A stretch of DNA of 18,640 nucleotides from Candidatus Peregrinibacteria bacterium (GCA_030620215.1 JAUXFE010000003.1:1-18640), one strand, 5' to 3'. Shown: positions 7,320 through 17,185, numbered from the stretch's first letter. Notes: generated by a model not told the origin, from the sequence alone. Program-made: numbers and translations.

Positions 7320-9611
7320 TTATGTCCAGCTATCACAAGCCTCATGCAATTGCCCTACATTAAGGTTTTCACCGGTTAAGAACTTTGAAAAGAATATATA
7401 ACGCAGATCACCGCTTCCATCCGTTAGCTGAGTGGTAATTGTTTTATCTGCAATTACTTCTTCAAGGTCGGCAGAAACAATGCCCGGTACACGTGGTGGA
7501 TCGATTTCATTCGCGCGTTCTTCCGCTTTTGTCATTAATTCCTGAATTTGGTCCTTATCTAATTTCTGCATGGCTTGCCATTCAGCTTCATTGCCTATAA
7601 ATGTTTTTAAACGCTTTTCACCTCCTGCTTTTTTGGAAAGATTATCGAGTCTGACAGTTGTTGAAATCTCATATTTATCTAATTCATCTCCGCGTAAATA
7701 ACCGTATAATTGAGGGTGGTTCTCAAGCATTTGCCCTCCAACCGCAACAGCGGCACCGGCCACAACCGCAGGGTTCCAAATTGAATATTCAACGGATTTA
7801 AAAAGTTTATCAAGAATATCAGCATCTTCACCTTCGGCTCCCTCGGCATCTTCAAACCCCTGTCTTATAGAGCTGAGTACATTTGCACACACAGTTATGA
7901 CACCGGCGATTTTAGCTATTTTTACGCCCAGATCGCGCCCATTAAATCCACCGCGGAAAATAGAAGATCTATAAGGCATAAATTTAGGCTTTCTTAAATC
8001 TTTAAATCTAAGGGCAAGCTTTACATGCTCATCAGCCTCAACGCCTTCAAGCTCTTCATGAAGGCCTTCATATTCTTCATTTCCACTAAAGTTTTTAATA
8101 ATGCCTTCGGCCTCATTACCAAGTGATATAAAAGCGAGTAAACGCGCTATATTGTCATGATAAGTCGGATTTTCACGGTCTTTGTTTCTGGTGCGCAATT
8201 CTCCGATTTCTTCGGGGATACCCTCCTGATATTCGTTTTCATATCTTTCCGTATACTTTACCTGAGCGTTTTGAATCGCTTTAAAAAGCTTTGGGCGTTC
8301 ATTTTTATTATCCAGCATTCTTTCACGTCCTTCGCGATTTGAGGCTACGAATCCTACAAGGATTTCATCATATTCTCCTAAATCAGAATATCGCCCATTA
8401 AGTAACCGCTTTCTCTCGCGATAAACCATTCCCTGAATCGAAGGAGGATCTATAGTACTTATAAATTCAACTCGATTTTTATTTATATAACTATCAAAGT
8501 GCTTTATAAATTCAAGAGTTTGCCTGACATCGAATTCCATATACACATCAATCTTTGTTTCAAAATAATCTCTTGCATCTTCAAAAGTTTCAAAAGGCTC
8601 AGCTTCTTCACCCTGATGGGCATTGGCAGCTTCAATAAATTGCCCCTCCGCGGCACCGAATTCAACATCTCTGATCAAAGCGTCCTCCATATCATATACA
8701 GAGTCCTCCCAGTTTTCTGCATTCATTAATTGCGTGGCTTCCATTAATCCAAAAGCCGATTCATCTTTACCGGTAGTCAATTTTTCAAGAATATCAGGAT
8801 TGCCGGATGAATAATATTCAAGCCAAAGCAGATCCCTGAGGTCGATCATACCGGATCTGTCATCCAGTTTCGCGAATCTTTTATATTCGCTTTCTATTCC
8901 ATTCCTGAAAGTTTTTAGCATCTCCGAAGTAACGTCTTCTTGCTGTTTTAAATAATTGAACTCAGCCAGCACTTTCTTTTTTATATTTATCTGGAATGTA
9001 CCGGCTAGCTCCTTGTATTTTTTAATCGCTTTATTTTTTTCAATATATGGGTAAAAAATAGGAATTCCCTTAAAATATTTACTCCACGGCTCTTTTTCAT
9101 TAATGCCCCTTAAGTTTTTCGCGCTCCATTCATAATTCAGATATTTATCATTAAGCGCGTCCACATATCCGCTTATATCCTTTTCGGTATCCTGTGTTTC
9201 AAGGTCATATTCAACGGCATCTTTAAGAAGTGTTTCCCTTGAATCAAGTTCATCCTCAGCTTTTTCGATAGCTTCATCCTTATCGGCATATAAAGAGTCG
9301 GATTTATTAAAATAAGCCCCTTCTATTTCATCATAAAGTTTTGCGTAGCGTTCAACGGAATCTTCAATAAGACGCTCTCTGTTTTTCACATCTTCTTTTA
9401 TGCTTGCTTCTATTTTTGCCCTGAAAGCATCAACATTCCACTCTGGTTTAATATCCTGATCCCATATTTCCAGAGGTGTTCTTTTTTCAGCTTTTTCAGG
9501 TGCAGTTGGTTCGGCTTCTGTTCCTGCTTTAATTTCAGCACCGGCTTTAACGAATTGATAAACAAATCGTCTATTTTGAAAATCCCGATAATGTTCGAGT
9601 AAATACATCAT
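7320..9611 (-). CDS. Large acidic, mostly helical protein of unknown function
   Basis: I do not recognise this 763-residue protein. It has no signal peptide. The first 540 residues are highly charged, rich in E, D and K, with long stretches suited to helices or coiled coils and many aromatic residues. Two short hydrophobic stretches follow near residues 563-583 (GVKIAKIAGVITVCANVL) and 612-629 (NPAVVAGAAVAVGGQML), separated by a very acidic loop, so a C-terminal membrane contact is possible. The C-terminal 130 residues are again soluble. Its ATG (9609-9611) overlaps the TAA of the upstream 169-aa gene by one base, TAATG on the minus strand, so the two are probably translationally coupled. The position upstream of the 103-aa and TrbL-like genes suggests a cytoplasmic or membrane-edge part of the secretion-like machine. 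That role is inference. Confidence 0.75.
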   Translation of the reverse strand: MMYLLEHYRDFQNRRFVYQFVKAGAEIKAGTEAEPTAPEKAEKRTPLEIWDQDIKPEWNVDAFRAKIEASIKEDVKNRERLIEDSVERYAKLYDEIEGAYFNKSDSLYADKDEAIEKAEDELDSRETLLKDAVEYDLETQDTEKDISGYVDALNDKYLNYEWSAKNLRGINEKEPWSKYFKGIPIFYPYIEKNKAIKKYKELAGTFQINIKKKVLAEFNYLKQQEDVTSEMLKTFRNGIESEYKRFAKLDDRSGMIDLRDLLWLEYYSSGNPDILEKLTTGKDESAFGLMEATQLMNAENWEDSVYDMEDALIRDVEFGAAEGQFIEAANAHQGEEAEPFETFEDARDYFETKIDVYMEFDVRQTLEFIKHFDSYINKNRVEFISTIDPPSIQGMVYRERKRLLNGRYSDLGEYDEILVGFVASNREGRERMLDNKNERPKLFKAIQNAQVKYTERYENEYQEGIPEEIGELRTRNKDRENPTYHDNIARLLAFISLGNEAEGIIKNFSGNEEYEGLHEELEGVEADEHVKLALRFKDLRKPKFMPYRSSIFRGGFNGRDLGVKIAKIAGVITVCANVLSSIRQGFEDAEGAEGEDADILDKLFKSVEYSIWNPAVVAGAAVAVGGQMLENHPQLYGYLRGDELDKYEISTTVRLDNLSKKAGGEKRLKTFIGNEAEWQAMQKLDKDQIQELMTKAEERANEIDPPRVPGIVSADLEEVIADKTITTQLTDGSGDLRYIFFSKFLTGENLNVGQLHEACDSWT

Positions 9612-10120
9612 TATTGCAAACGTAGTAAGCGTACAAAAATATCAATTGGCCGTTCTTCCGTACCTTCCATTTCCGGCACTTCTTTTGAAAGAAGTTTTCT
9701 TACCTCAACAGGATCCTGATGATTGAGCTCTATACGTATGTACTTAAATAATTTCCCTCCAAGCCGAAGATAAAGCACCCGTACAAATGGAGGATGATAA
9801 ATAACCCAGAATGCGTTAATAGTACTGTAATGATAAAATTGCTTATCATAAAAAATGCCCAATTTTGTGATCATAACATCCACAATGCGAGGTTGCTTTT
9901 TATGACTCATAAAATACATACCTGCAAGAAGGACAAAAACAACAGCCATAGTGGCGGAATTGGTAAAAATCGCATAGGCTACCAAAGCGATAACGATAAT
10001 AGAAGCAGCTAAATACCATGTTTTACTGCGTTCAGTAGGTATGAACTCAGGGGTTTTCCATGCGAGCAATATATCGTCGTGGTGTATATCCGGATTTACT
10101 TCGGGTTCTTCATTTGGCAT
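9611..10120 (-). CDS. Small two-helix membrane protein, first gene of the minus-strand cluster
   Basis: The 169-residue product has a short acidic N-terminus and a conserved-looking LLAWKTPEFIPTERSKTWYL entry. A helical hairpin follows (about 34-71), and then a cytoplasmic domain of about 100 residues with GIFYDKQFYHYSTINAFWVI and an acidic PVEVRKLL segment. I recall similar short proteins, with a W..PEF start, two helices and a PH-like beta region, from many Patescibacteria genomes, often near type IV secretion-like genes. They have no assigned function. The strong promoter at 10164-10192 lies about 37 nt ahead of the ATG. No Shine-Dalgarno is present in that leader. The stop codon overlaps the next start by one base, so this gene leads the operon. 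Membrane topology is well supported; the function is unknown. Confidence 0.75.
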   Translation of the reverse strand: MPNEEPEVNPDIHHDDILLAWKTPEFIPTERSKTWYLAASIIVIALVAYAIFTNSATMAVVFVLLAGMYFMSHKKQPRIVDVMITKLGIFYDKQFYHYSTINAFWVIYHPPFVRVLYLRLGGKLFKYIRIELNHQDPVEVRKLLSKEVPEMEGTEERPIDIFVRLLRLQ

Positions 10121-10163
10121 TTTTGTTTTTGTTAGGGGCTTTTGTGTATTATTTAATCTCTAT

Positions 10164-10192
10164 ATTATAGCAAAAATTTGGCTTAAAATCAA
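10164..10192 (-). promoter_or_regulatory. Strong promoter of the minus-strand cluster
   Basis: On the minus strand TTGATT (10192-10187), a 17-nt spacer and TATAAT (10169-10164) give a near-consensus housekeeping promoter with an extended TG upstream of the -10 box. Both the boxes and the flanks (TTGATTTTAAG and TATAATATAGAGAT) match the promoter at 11788-11816. Confidence 0.75.
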
Positions 10193-10231
10193 TACTTTTA
10201 CCTTGTTTTATGAGGATAATGCTTGATTTGA

Positions 10232-10543
10232 GCTGAAAACTTGAAAATTATCTTGAGATTTGTGTAAATTTTCACATAACCTGAGGTAACTGGAGCCAAC
10301 AAACTTGCCATCGGCTCTGAGTACATCGCTCAGACTCGAAAAGAAAATATAAAAAACCCCTTGCTGGCTCCACATCCCGCTTAAGCGGGATAGTGCTCTG
10401 CATGGAGCCAAGTCAGTCTGATTAAGATAAACAGACAGTTGTGGCTCCAGACAGAGCCCTGCGCTTCGCGCGTACCTGCGTTCCGCAGTTATGGAGCCAG
10501 CAATATGTGGGTTTTCAAGTTTTCACATTTTCAAATTTTCATT
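10232..10543. repeat. Multi-hairpin intergenic block with alternating GGAGCC/GGCTCC boxes
   Basis: Most of the 463-bp gap between the divergent cluster promoter and prfA is one nested structure. The outermost arms are TGAAAACTTGAAAA (10232-10245) and its complement at 10512-10525. The next pair is TTGCTGGCTCCA near 10360-10372 against TGGAGCCAGCAA near 10492-10503. Inside are boxes in alternating direction: GGAGCC 10292 and 10404, GGCTCC 10366 and 10443, GGAGCC 10493, with variants at 10313 and 10454. There is a perfect 18-bp palindrome ATCCCGCTTAAGCGGGAT (10373-10390), a hairpin at 10403-10449, and small stems GCGC-TTC-GCGC and CTGCG-TTC-CGCAG. The right edge is an octad array, TTTTCAAG-TTTTCACA-TTTTCAAA-TTTTCATT (10512-10543). 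The alternating boxes resemble the layout of BIME elements. A structured RNA leader for prfA is an alternative. Confidence 0.7.
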
Positions 10544-10583
10544 CGTGATGTAAAGTTGTATAGCACTAAGTTAACGGTAATAA

Positions 10584-11651
10584 ATGCTAGATAAATTATT
10601 AAAAATCAAAGAAGAATACAATGAAATGACCAGGAAAATGGGGGATCCTGACGTAGCCGGAAATCATAAGATATATCAGGAATTAGCGCGTAAAGAGGCA
10701 CATTTGCGTCCGGTTGTGGATTTGATTCAGAAATATGAAGATACGATAAAAAGAATTGATGAGGCGGAAGGTATGCTGAGTGAAGAAAAAGACCCTGATT
10801 TACTGGCTCTTGCAAAGGAGGATTTATCGCTTGCCAAAGAGGAAAAAGACAAATTAGAAGATGATCTCAAATTGGCGCTTCTTCCAACCGATCCAAATGA
10901 TGATAAAAACGTGATTATGGAGATCCGTGCGGGTGCTGGTGGTGAGGAGGCATCTCTTTTCGCGTCCGAACTAAGTCGCATGTACATAAGGTATGCCGAA
11001 TCCATTGGGTACAAAATCGAATTAATCGAAAAAAACGATGCCGATGCAGGCGGTGTTAAAGAGATAATATTTCGTATCACGGGTGACGGCGCTTATTCAA
11101 AATTAAAATATGAAAGCGGTGTTCATCGCGTACAGCGAATACCGACAACCGAAAGCCAAGGCCGTATACATACTTCTGCCGCAACTGTAGCCGTTTTACC
11201 GGAAGCCGAAGAAGTGGATATAGATATAAAACAGGAGGATTTACGCATAGATGTTTTTCGTTCGCAAGGGTGTGGCGGTCAAAGCGTAAATACCACCGAT
11301 TCCGCTGTCCGAATTACCCATTTGCCAACGGGAACAGTTGTTACATGTCAGGATGAAAAATCCCAGCTTAAAAATAAAACAAAAGCCATGGGGGTACTCC
11401 GGGCAAGGCTTTATCAGGTTGAGGAGGATCGTTTGCGCAAAGAGCGCGGAGAAGAGCGCTTAAGCCAAATCGGAACAGGGGATAGAAACGAGAAGATCCG
11501 CACCTATAACTTCCCGCAAGACAGGGTCACCGACCATCGGGTACACCAAAGCTGGAGCAACATAAACGGCGTTATGGATGGCGATATCGAGGATATTATC
11601 GAGAAAATAACAGTTGACGATCAGGCTAAGAGGCTTGCTAAAGTGGGGTAA
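10584..11651 (+). CDS. prfA: Peptide chain release factor 1
   Basis: RF1 recognises UAA and UAG in the ribosomal A site and triggers release of the finished peptide. The 355-residue product matches the family length. The N-terminal helical domain covers about residues 1-100, and [14 protein letters not shown] opens domain 2. The codon-reading tripeptide is P187-T188-T189 in [10 protein letters not shown], which keeps the P.T pattern of RF1 and not the SPF of RF2. The catalytic loop is [15 protein letters not shown] with the essential GGQ at 231-233. The residue before GGQ is cysteine (usually alanine or proline) and the one after is serine (often histidine). ATG 10584 gives the standard MLDKLLKI start; no Shine-Dalgarno is visible. 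The usual neighbours hemA or prmC are absent. It is read away from the secretion-like cluster. Confidence 0.97.
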   Translation: MLDKLLKIKEEYNEMTRKMGDPDVAGNHKIYQELARKEAHLRPVVDLIQKYEDTIKRIDEAEGMLSEEKDPDLLALAKEDLSLAKEEKDKLEDDLKLALLPTDPNDDKNVIMEIRAGAGGEEASLFASELSRMYIRYAESIGYKIELIEKNDADAGGVKEIIFRITGDGAYSKLKYESGVHRVQRIPTTESQGRIHTSAATVAVLPEAEEVDIDIKQEDLRIDVFRSQGCGGQSVNTTDSAVRITHLPTGTVVTCQDEKSQLKNKTKAMGVLRARLYQVEEDRLRKERGEERLSQIGTGDRNEKIRTYNFPQDRVTDHRVHQSWSNINGVMDGDIEDIIEKITVDDQAKRLAKVG

Positions 11652-11653
11652 TT

Positions 11654-11780
11654 GTCTGAACTGCTGCACAGGGAATCCCCCCGGCCCCCTTTATCAAGGG
11701 GTAGCCAAATTAAGTAAGGCAACATTACTAAATTTGCCCCCTGATAAAGGGGTTGGGGGTTCAAAATCTGCAGTTCAGAC
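11654..11780. repeat. 127-bp palindromic element with GTCTGAACTG ends
   Basis: The 11-bp ends GTCTGAACTGC (11654-11664) and GCAGTTCAGAC (11770-11780) are perfect inverted repeats. Inside, AATCCCCC...CCCCCTTTATCAAGGGG opposes CCCCCTGATAAAGGGGTTGGGGGTT, and AAATTAAGTAA opposes TTACTAAATTT, so almost the whole element folds on itself around a 7-nt centre. It starts 2 nt after the prfA stop codon and may end that transcript. The 10-bp ends are identical to those of the element at 896-1089, although the interiors are unrelated. Confidence 0.85.
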
Positions 11781-11787
11781 ATCTACC

Positions 11788-11816
11788 TTGATTTTAAGGT
11801 CATTTTTTGGTATAAT
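11788..11816 (+). promoter_or_regulatory. Strong promoter of the FecR-domain gene
   Basis: TTGATT (11788-11793), 17-nt spacer, TATAAT (11811-11816) with TG one base before the -10 box. It is nearly the same sequence as the promoter at 10164-10192. It gives an untranslated leader of roughly 125 nt before the ATG at 11950. The leader holds ATTACAAAATTA and the octad array that could pair with it. Confidence 0.75.
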
Positions 11817-11907
11817 ATAGAGATAAAATCTCATTACAAGATTACAAACGCTTCGCTATTACAAAATTATTTATATCAATAGCGTAACGTTATATAAAAA
11901 CCACATC

Positions 11908-11940
11908 AATTTTGTAATTTTGTAATTTTCAATTTTGTAA
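11908..11940 (+). repeat. Octad array in the leader of the FecR-domain gene
   Basis: AATTTTGT, AATTTTGT, AATTTTC and AATTTTGT follow one another and end 9 nt before the ATG. The complementary ATTACAAAATTA near 11858-11869 allows a leader hairpin. AAGGA at 11942-11946 lies only 3 nt from the start codon, the only purine-rich site near a start in the window. Confidence 0.7.
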
Positions 11941-11949
11941 TAAGGATTT

Positions 11950-14778
11950 ATGCCCGAAAATCTAACAACACATTTCTCAAAAAAAGTATTACTTCTCAGT
12001 ATATTATTTCTACTGGTAAGTGTGGCGTGGTATATGATATCCGCGTTTAGTCAGGGTGCTGATATATACCGCACGGTTGCGCCGAAAGTGATTTTCGCGG
12101 GAACGCAGGATGTTCAGATCAAAACGTTGTATGACACCGAATATCATTCGGCTGTGCCTAGTCAGGAGCTTGTTGCCGGCACTTATATAAAAACCAGTGA
12201 ACTTGAATTTGCGGAAATAACACTTGATAATAATGTGATCAGATTGGATGAAAGTACCGAACTTATTTTGACGGAAAATAATTTTGTAGAATACAGCGCT
12301 TATGAGACAGATCTACCACGTTTGGCATTTGAATTAAATCAGGGAAGCGTATGGATAAACGCTTTCGATAATATTAATATTCAGACACAGCAAAGCGCGG
12401 TACAATTTTCTCATGCCGTTGGCATCATGACTTATGCAGAACCAATGAATCGCATAATGATGGTTACAGGCAGTGCGGATTTAACTATTTTAAATGAAGA
12501 AGGGGAGGTATTAACAGTGTTTATGGTTCCTTTGTATAATCAGGTGACATATACGGATACACAGATCGTTCCTGAATATAGCAAGCTACGAACATCTAAA
12601 TTAAAGAAAGAATTAAAACTCGCTCCTATTGCGGAATCCCTTTTGAATGATCCATGGATTGTACGAAATACGGAAATAGATAAAGAATATTTCGAAGAAA
12701 AAGATTTAATAGAATCACAGTTAGTGTACAAATTAAAAGACGGCTATTATAAATTTCGTGCTTATTTGACCTTTGTACCTCATGCAAAAAGACAGCTGAC
12801 CATAGATCACACCGATACAATGCTTCGTTATTTATTGGGCGGTGTAAATCCGGATGAGGTCCGGCAGTTATTAGCAGATTTGGATGGATTAACTTTAAAT
12901 ATAAAAAGCGATCCATTACTAAAAGAGCTGTTTACAGAGACATTTTTTGGAATAGGTACAGTTGAATCGGATTCTCCAGCATATGCAGTAAAGGAATATT
13001 TAATGGAATACATATTCGCTCAGGATGGTCCGCAGATTTTACGCACATATCTTTCCGATCTGAGAAATAATTTAGATAGCTTCAAACTGGAAGAGGCTAA
13101 AAACACAGCTGATACATGGATTGATAAATGGAATGGGAAATCATTAGCTTCCGATATAGAGGAATTTACAAATCAGTCTCAGATATTTCACCGCATTATT
13201 CTTTCATACGCGGATAGAATAACATCTGACGTATTGGATGTATTTGATGAAAGCGGGCAAATGCGCATGGAAGCAGATAATAATTCGGAAGAAGCGCGTT
13301 TTGCAATTACGGAAGAAAGGCTTGATATAAGCTCAGCACTAGTTGTTTCTTTTCGTTATTTAGCAGCAAAACAATATTTAAAAACCAGTTATGAAAGTCT
13401 GGAAATAGATGAACTTCAAACTCAGCTCGCTTCCATAGACATCTTTTTGGAGCGCGCTAAATTGCTTGCGCAAAGAATTGAATATGCGGAGGAACAAATG
13501 CATGGGTCAGCTCAGGCGATAGATGAAACGGAGTTTCGTAATTACTTACAGCAAAAAACACGCGATGAACTTCTTTCTGAAAACCTAAAAATATTTTTAG
13601 AAATAGATAAAGAAGAAGAAACAGAAATAGAACCGCCGGATATCTCCGAAGTGGTTAGAAAGTTTGCAGATGCACGTGTTGATGTTTTTGCGGAAGACAT
13701 AATCATCCAGAAGGATTTTGTATTTGCATTTGAAATAAAAAATGCTTATTTGATGGATAGGTCATCAGATGGATCGATTATTTCATTCAGCGCAGTATAT
13801 GACTTCACAACAAATGCAGTCAGCGATGTTGTTACAAAAGGCTTATCTCTTAAAGGCAGTTTTGAACTAAATGATTTAGTGGCGATTTTGGCACAGAATC
13901 ACTTAGGTATGGAACCGGAGGAAACAATACCGGAAGACATATCATATTTATTAATGGAAGCCGAGGGCGAAAGTGATGAAGCACTGCGCGCCCAGATCAC
14001 GGCTCAGGATCTGGCAAAACAATTGCTATTAAATGAATTTACCGAAGCCGGTATTCAGGTTGGTATGGAAAATATCGAAGTGTTGGATGCAGTTACACTT
14101 ACAAAATTCAATATAACCGAAGCTTATATTCAGAATCCCACAGACCCTAAAAATCCAATAGAATTACAATTTAATTATAACTCCTCCGCAAAAAACGTAT
14201 CTAACATCTTTATGGTAGAAACCGCATCAACAGTTTCAGGAACCTTTCTTTTGAGCCAGCTTGCCCAGACTATACTTGGAGATGTGATTGCTGAACAGCA
14301 AAAACAGGAAGCAGAAGAAGGATTGGAAAATCTATTTGAAAATAACTCTTTGAGCTTAGAAGGCAGCAATATTATTATTAAAGATATAGACAATATTCAG
14401 ATCAGCGGTTTTCATTTAACAACACTCCCATTAACTGTAGACGGCGTTTACAATTTGAATACGGGAAAATTCGTTACGGTAGAGCATGAACTTCATTCCG
14501 CAAATAATGTAGGAATAGAGGAATACTTCACAGAGTTAGCTTATTTATTTGTTATCGATTTTCTGGATAAAAATAACATTTCGGTTTCAGAAGATCAGAT
14601 TGAAATGCAATATTCGTTTAATACAATCCGTATAAATGATTACGAGGCAGGTGAGCAAACCTTTAGCTTTACGCTCGATATCAATTCTAATCGCCTAAAA
14701 AATATAACGCTTGAAGAGACAGGAGTTACTGTTAATTCCATGACATTCGAAGAATTTAACCTTGTTGTAGCACAATAA
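11950..14778 (+). CDS. Large exported, membrane-anchored FecR-domain protein
   Basis: The 942-residue product has a short basic N-terminus and one hydrophobic helix (about 12-32) that should act as a signal anchor, leaving the rest outside the membrane. Residues about 60-185 have the repeating beta pattern of a FecR domain: AGTYIKTSELEFAEITLDNN, then IRLDESTEL and LELNQGSVWI-type strands. In FecR itself this domain senses occupied outer membrane receptors, but many exported proteins use it as a general fold. The following 750 residues are acidic, alternate helical and strand-like stretches, and I do not recognise them. A C-terminal part with SVSEDQIEMQYSFNTIRIND suggests a further beta domain. 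No sigma factor or TonB gene is nearby, so iron sensing is not implied. It stands alone behind a strong promoter. The FecR call is moderately sure; the rest is open. Confidence 0.7.
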   Translation: MPENLTTHFSKKVLLLSILFLLVSVAWYMISAFSQGADIYRTVAPKVIFAGTQDVQIKTLYDTEYHSAVPSQELVAGTYIKTSELEFAEITLDNNVIRLDESTELILTENNFVEYSAYETDLPRLAFELNQGSVWINAFDNINIQTQQSAVQFSHAVGIMTYAEPMNRIMMVTGSADLTILNEEGEVLTVFMVPLYNQVTYTDTQIVPEYSKLRTSKLKKELKLAPIAESLLNDPWIVRNTEIDKEYFEEKDLIESQLVYKLKDGYYKFRAYLTFVPHAKRQLTIDHTDTMLRYLLGGVNPDEVRQLLADLDGLTLNIKSDPLLKELFTETFFGIGTVESDSPAYAVKEYLMEYIFAQDGPQILRTYLSDLRNNLDSFKLEEAKNTADTWIDKWNGKSLASDIEEFTNQSQIFHRIILSYADRITSDVLDVFDESGQMRMEADNNSEEARFAITEERLDISSALVVSFRYLAAKQYLKTSYESLEIDELQTQLASIDIFLERAKLLAQRIEYAEEQMHGSAQAIDETEFRNYLQQKTRDELLSENLKIFLEIDKEEETEIEPPDISEVVRKFADARVDVFAEDIIIQKDFVFAFEIKNAYLMDRSSDGSIISFSAVYDFTTNAVSDVVTKGLSLKGSFELNDLVAILAQNHLGMEPEETIPEDISYLLMEAEGESDEALRAQITAQDLAKQLLLNEFTEAGIQVGMENIEVLDAVTLTKFNITEAYIQNPTDPKNPIELQFNYNSSAKNVSNIFMVETASTVSGTFLLSQLAQTILGDVIAEQQKQEAEEGLENLFENNSLSLEGSNIIIKDIDNIQISGFHLTTLPLTVDGVYNLNTGKFVTVEHELHSANNVGIEEYFTELAYLFVIDFLDKNNISVSEDQIEMQYSFNTIRINDYEAGEQTFSFTLDINSNRLKNITLEETGVTVNSMTFEEFNLVVAQ

Positions 14779-14800
14779 CCTGAACCGGAATCGAACTAGT

Positions 14801-14883
14801 CCTAAGTCCTAAGCCTTAAGGATTCAGCTGATTCTGGCTTTTAGACTTAAAACTACTTAATCCTTAATCCTTACTCCTTAAGA
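14801..14883. repeat. Paired heptad arrays between the FecR-domain gene and gyrB
   Basis: CCTAAGT-CCTAAGC-CTTAAGG (14801-14821) and CTTAATC-CTTAATC-CTTACTC-CTTAAGA (14856-14883) are phased 7-nt repeats. Parts can pair (AAGGATT with AATCCTT), and CCTTAAGG is itself palindromic. They begin 22 nt after the stop at 14776-14778 and may act as a transcript end. The remainder of the 268-bp gap holds the gyrB promoter candidate and start-proximal array. Confidence 0.7.
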
Positions 14884-14941
14884 CTGAAAATAGTTTCCAT
14901 AATTTCCAAATTCTGTCATGTCATTTTTTAGCAATAAACTA

Positions 14942-14970
14942 TTGCAGAACAGCCTTATTTCCAGTAAAAT
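14942..14970 (+). promoter_or_regulatory. Candidate gyrB promoter
   Basis: TTGCAG (14942-14947), 17-nt spacer, TAAAAT (14965-14970). It is placed about 77 nt before the gyrB ATG, after the paired heptad arrays. Confidence 0.5.
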
Positions 14971-15013
14971 TTATTAGGTTAATTTTGTGTACAAAAATAC
15001 AAAATTTAAAATT

Positions 15014-15041
15014 AATTCATAATTCATAATTTTTAATTATA
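15014..15041 (+). repeat. Four phased heptads just upstream of gyrB
   Basis: AATTCAT, AATTCAT, AATTTTT, AATTATA, then AGTAG and the ATG. It is almost the same sequence, in the same register to the start codon, as the array before the 103-aa gene (7282-7316, minus strand). Confidence 0.85.
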
Positions 15042-15046
15042 AGTAG

Positions 15047-17086
<2,040 letters not shown>

Positions 17087-17093
17087 TTAAGAT

Positions 17094-17185
17094 TTGTAGG
17101 ATTATTAAGATGTGTAAGACTTGTATGATTATATCGCAAGAATCCTACACATCGTACAAATCCTACACATCGTACAAATCCTACA
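17094..17185. repeat. Inverted nonad arrays filling the gyrB-secF gap
   Basis: The right arm is a 9-nt tandem repeat: AATCCTACA, CATCGTACA, AATCCTACA, CATCGTACA, AATCCTACA (17141-17185), ending 4 nt before the secF ATG. The left arm (17094-17138) has complementary units such as TTGTAGGAT, GTGTAAGAC and TTGTATGAT in the same 9-nt step. Together they form an imperfect hairpin of about 45 bp that occupies nearly the whole gap. No promoter is obvious, so secF may be co-transcribed with gyrB through this structure. Confidence 0.8.

Noticed and set aside
10208..10411. A 67-codon minus-strand open frame in the prfA upstream gap.
   Set aside because: It runs through the palindromic boxes, has no promoter or ribosome site and looks like translated repeat sequence.
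14779..14805. On the minus strand TAGTTCGATTCC resembles the T-arm of a tRNA.
   Set aside because: The stem pairs poorly, no matching acceptor, D or anticodon arm lies at the right distance, and the supposed 3' end overlaps the coding end of the FecR-domain gene.
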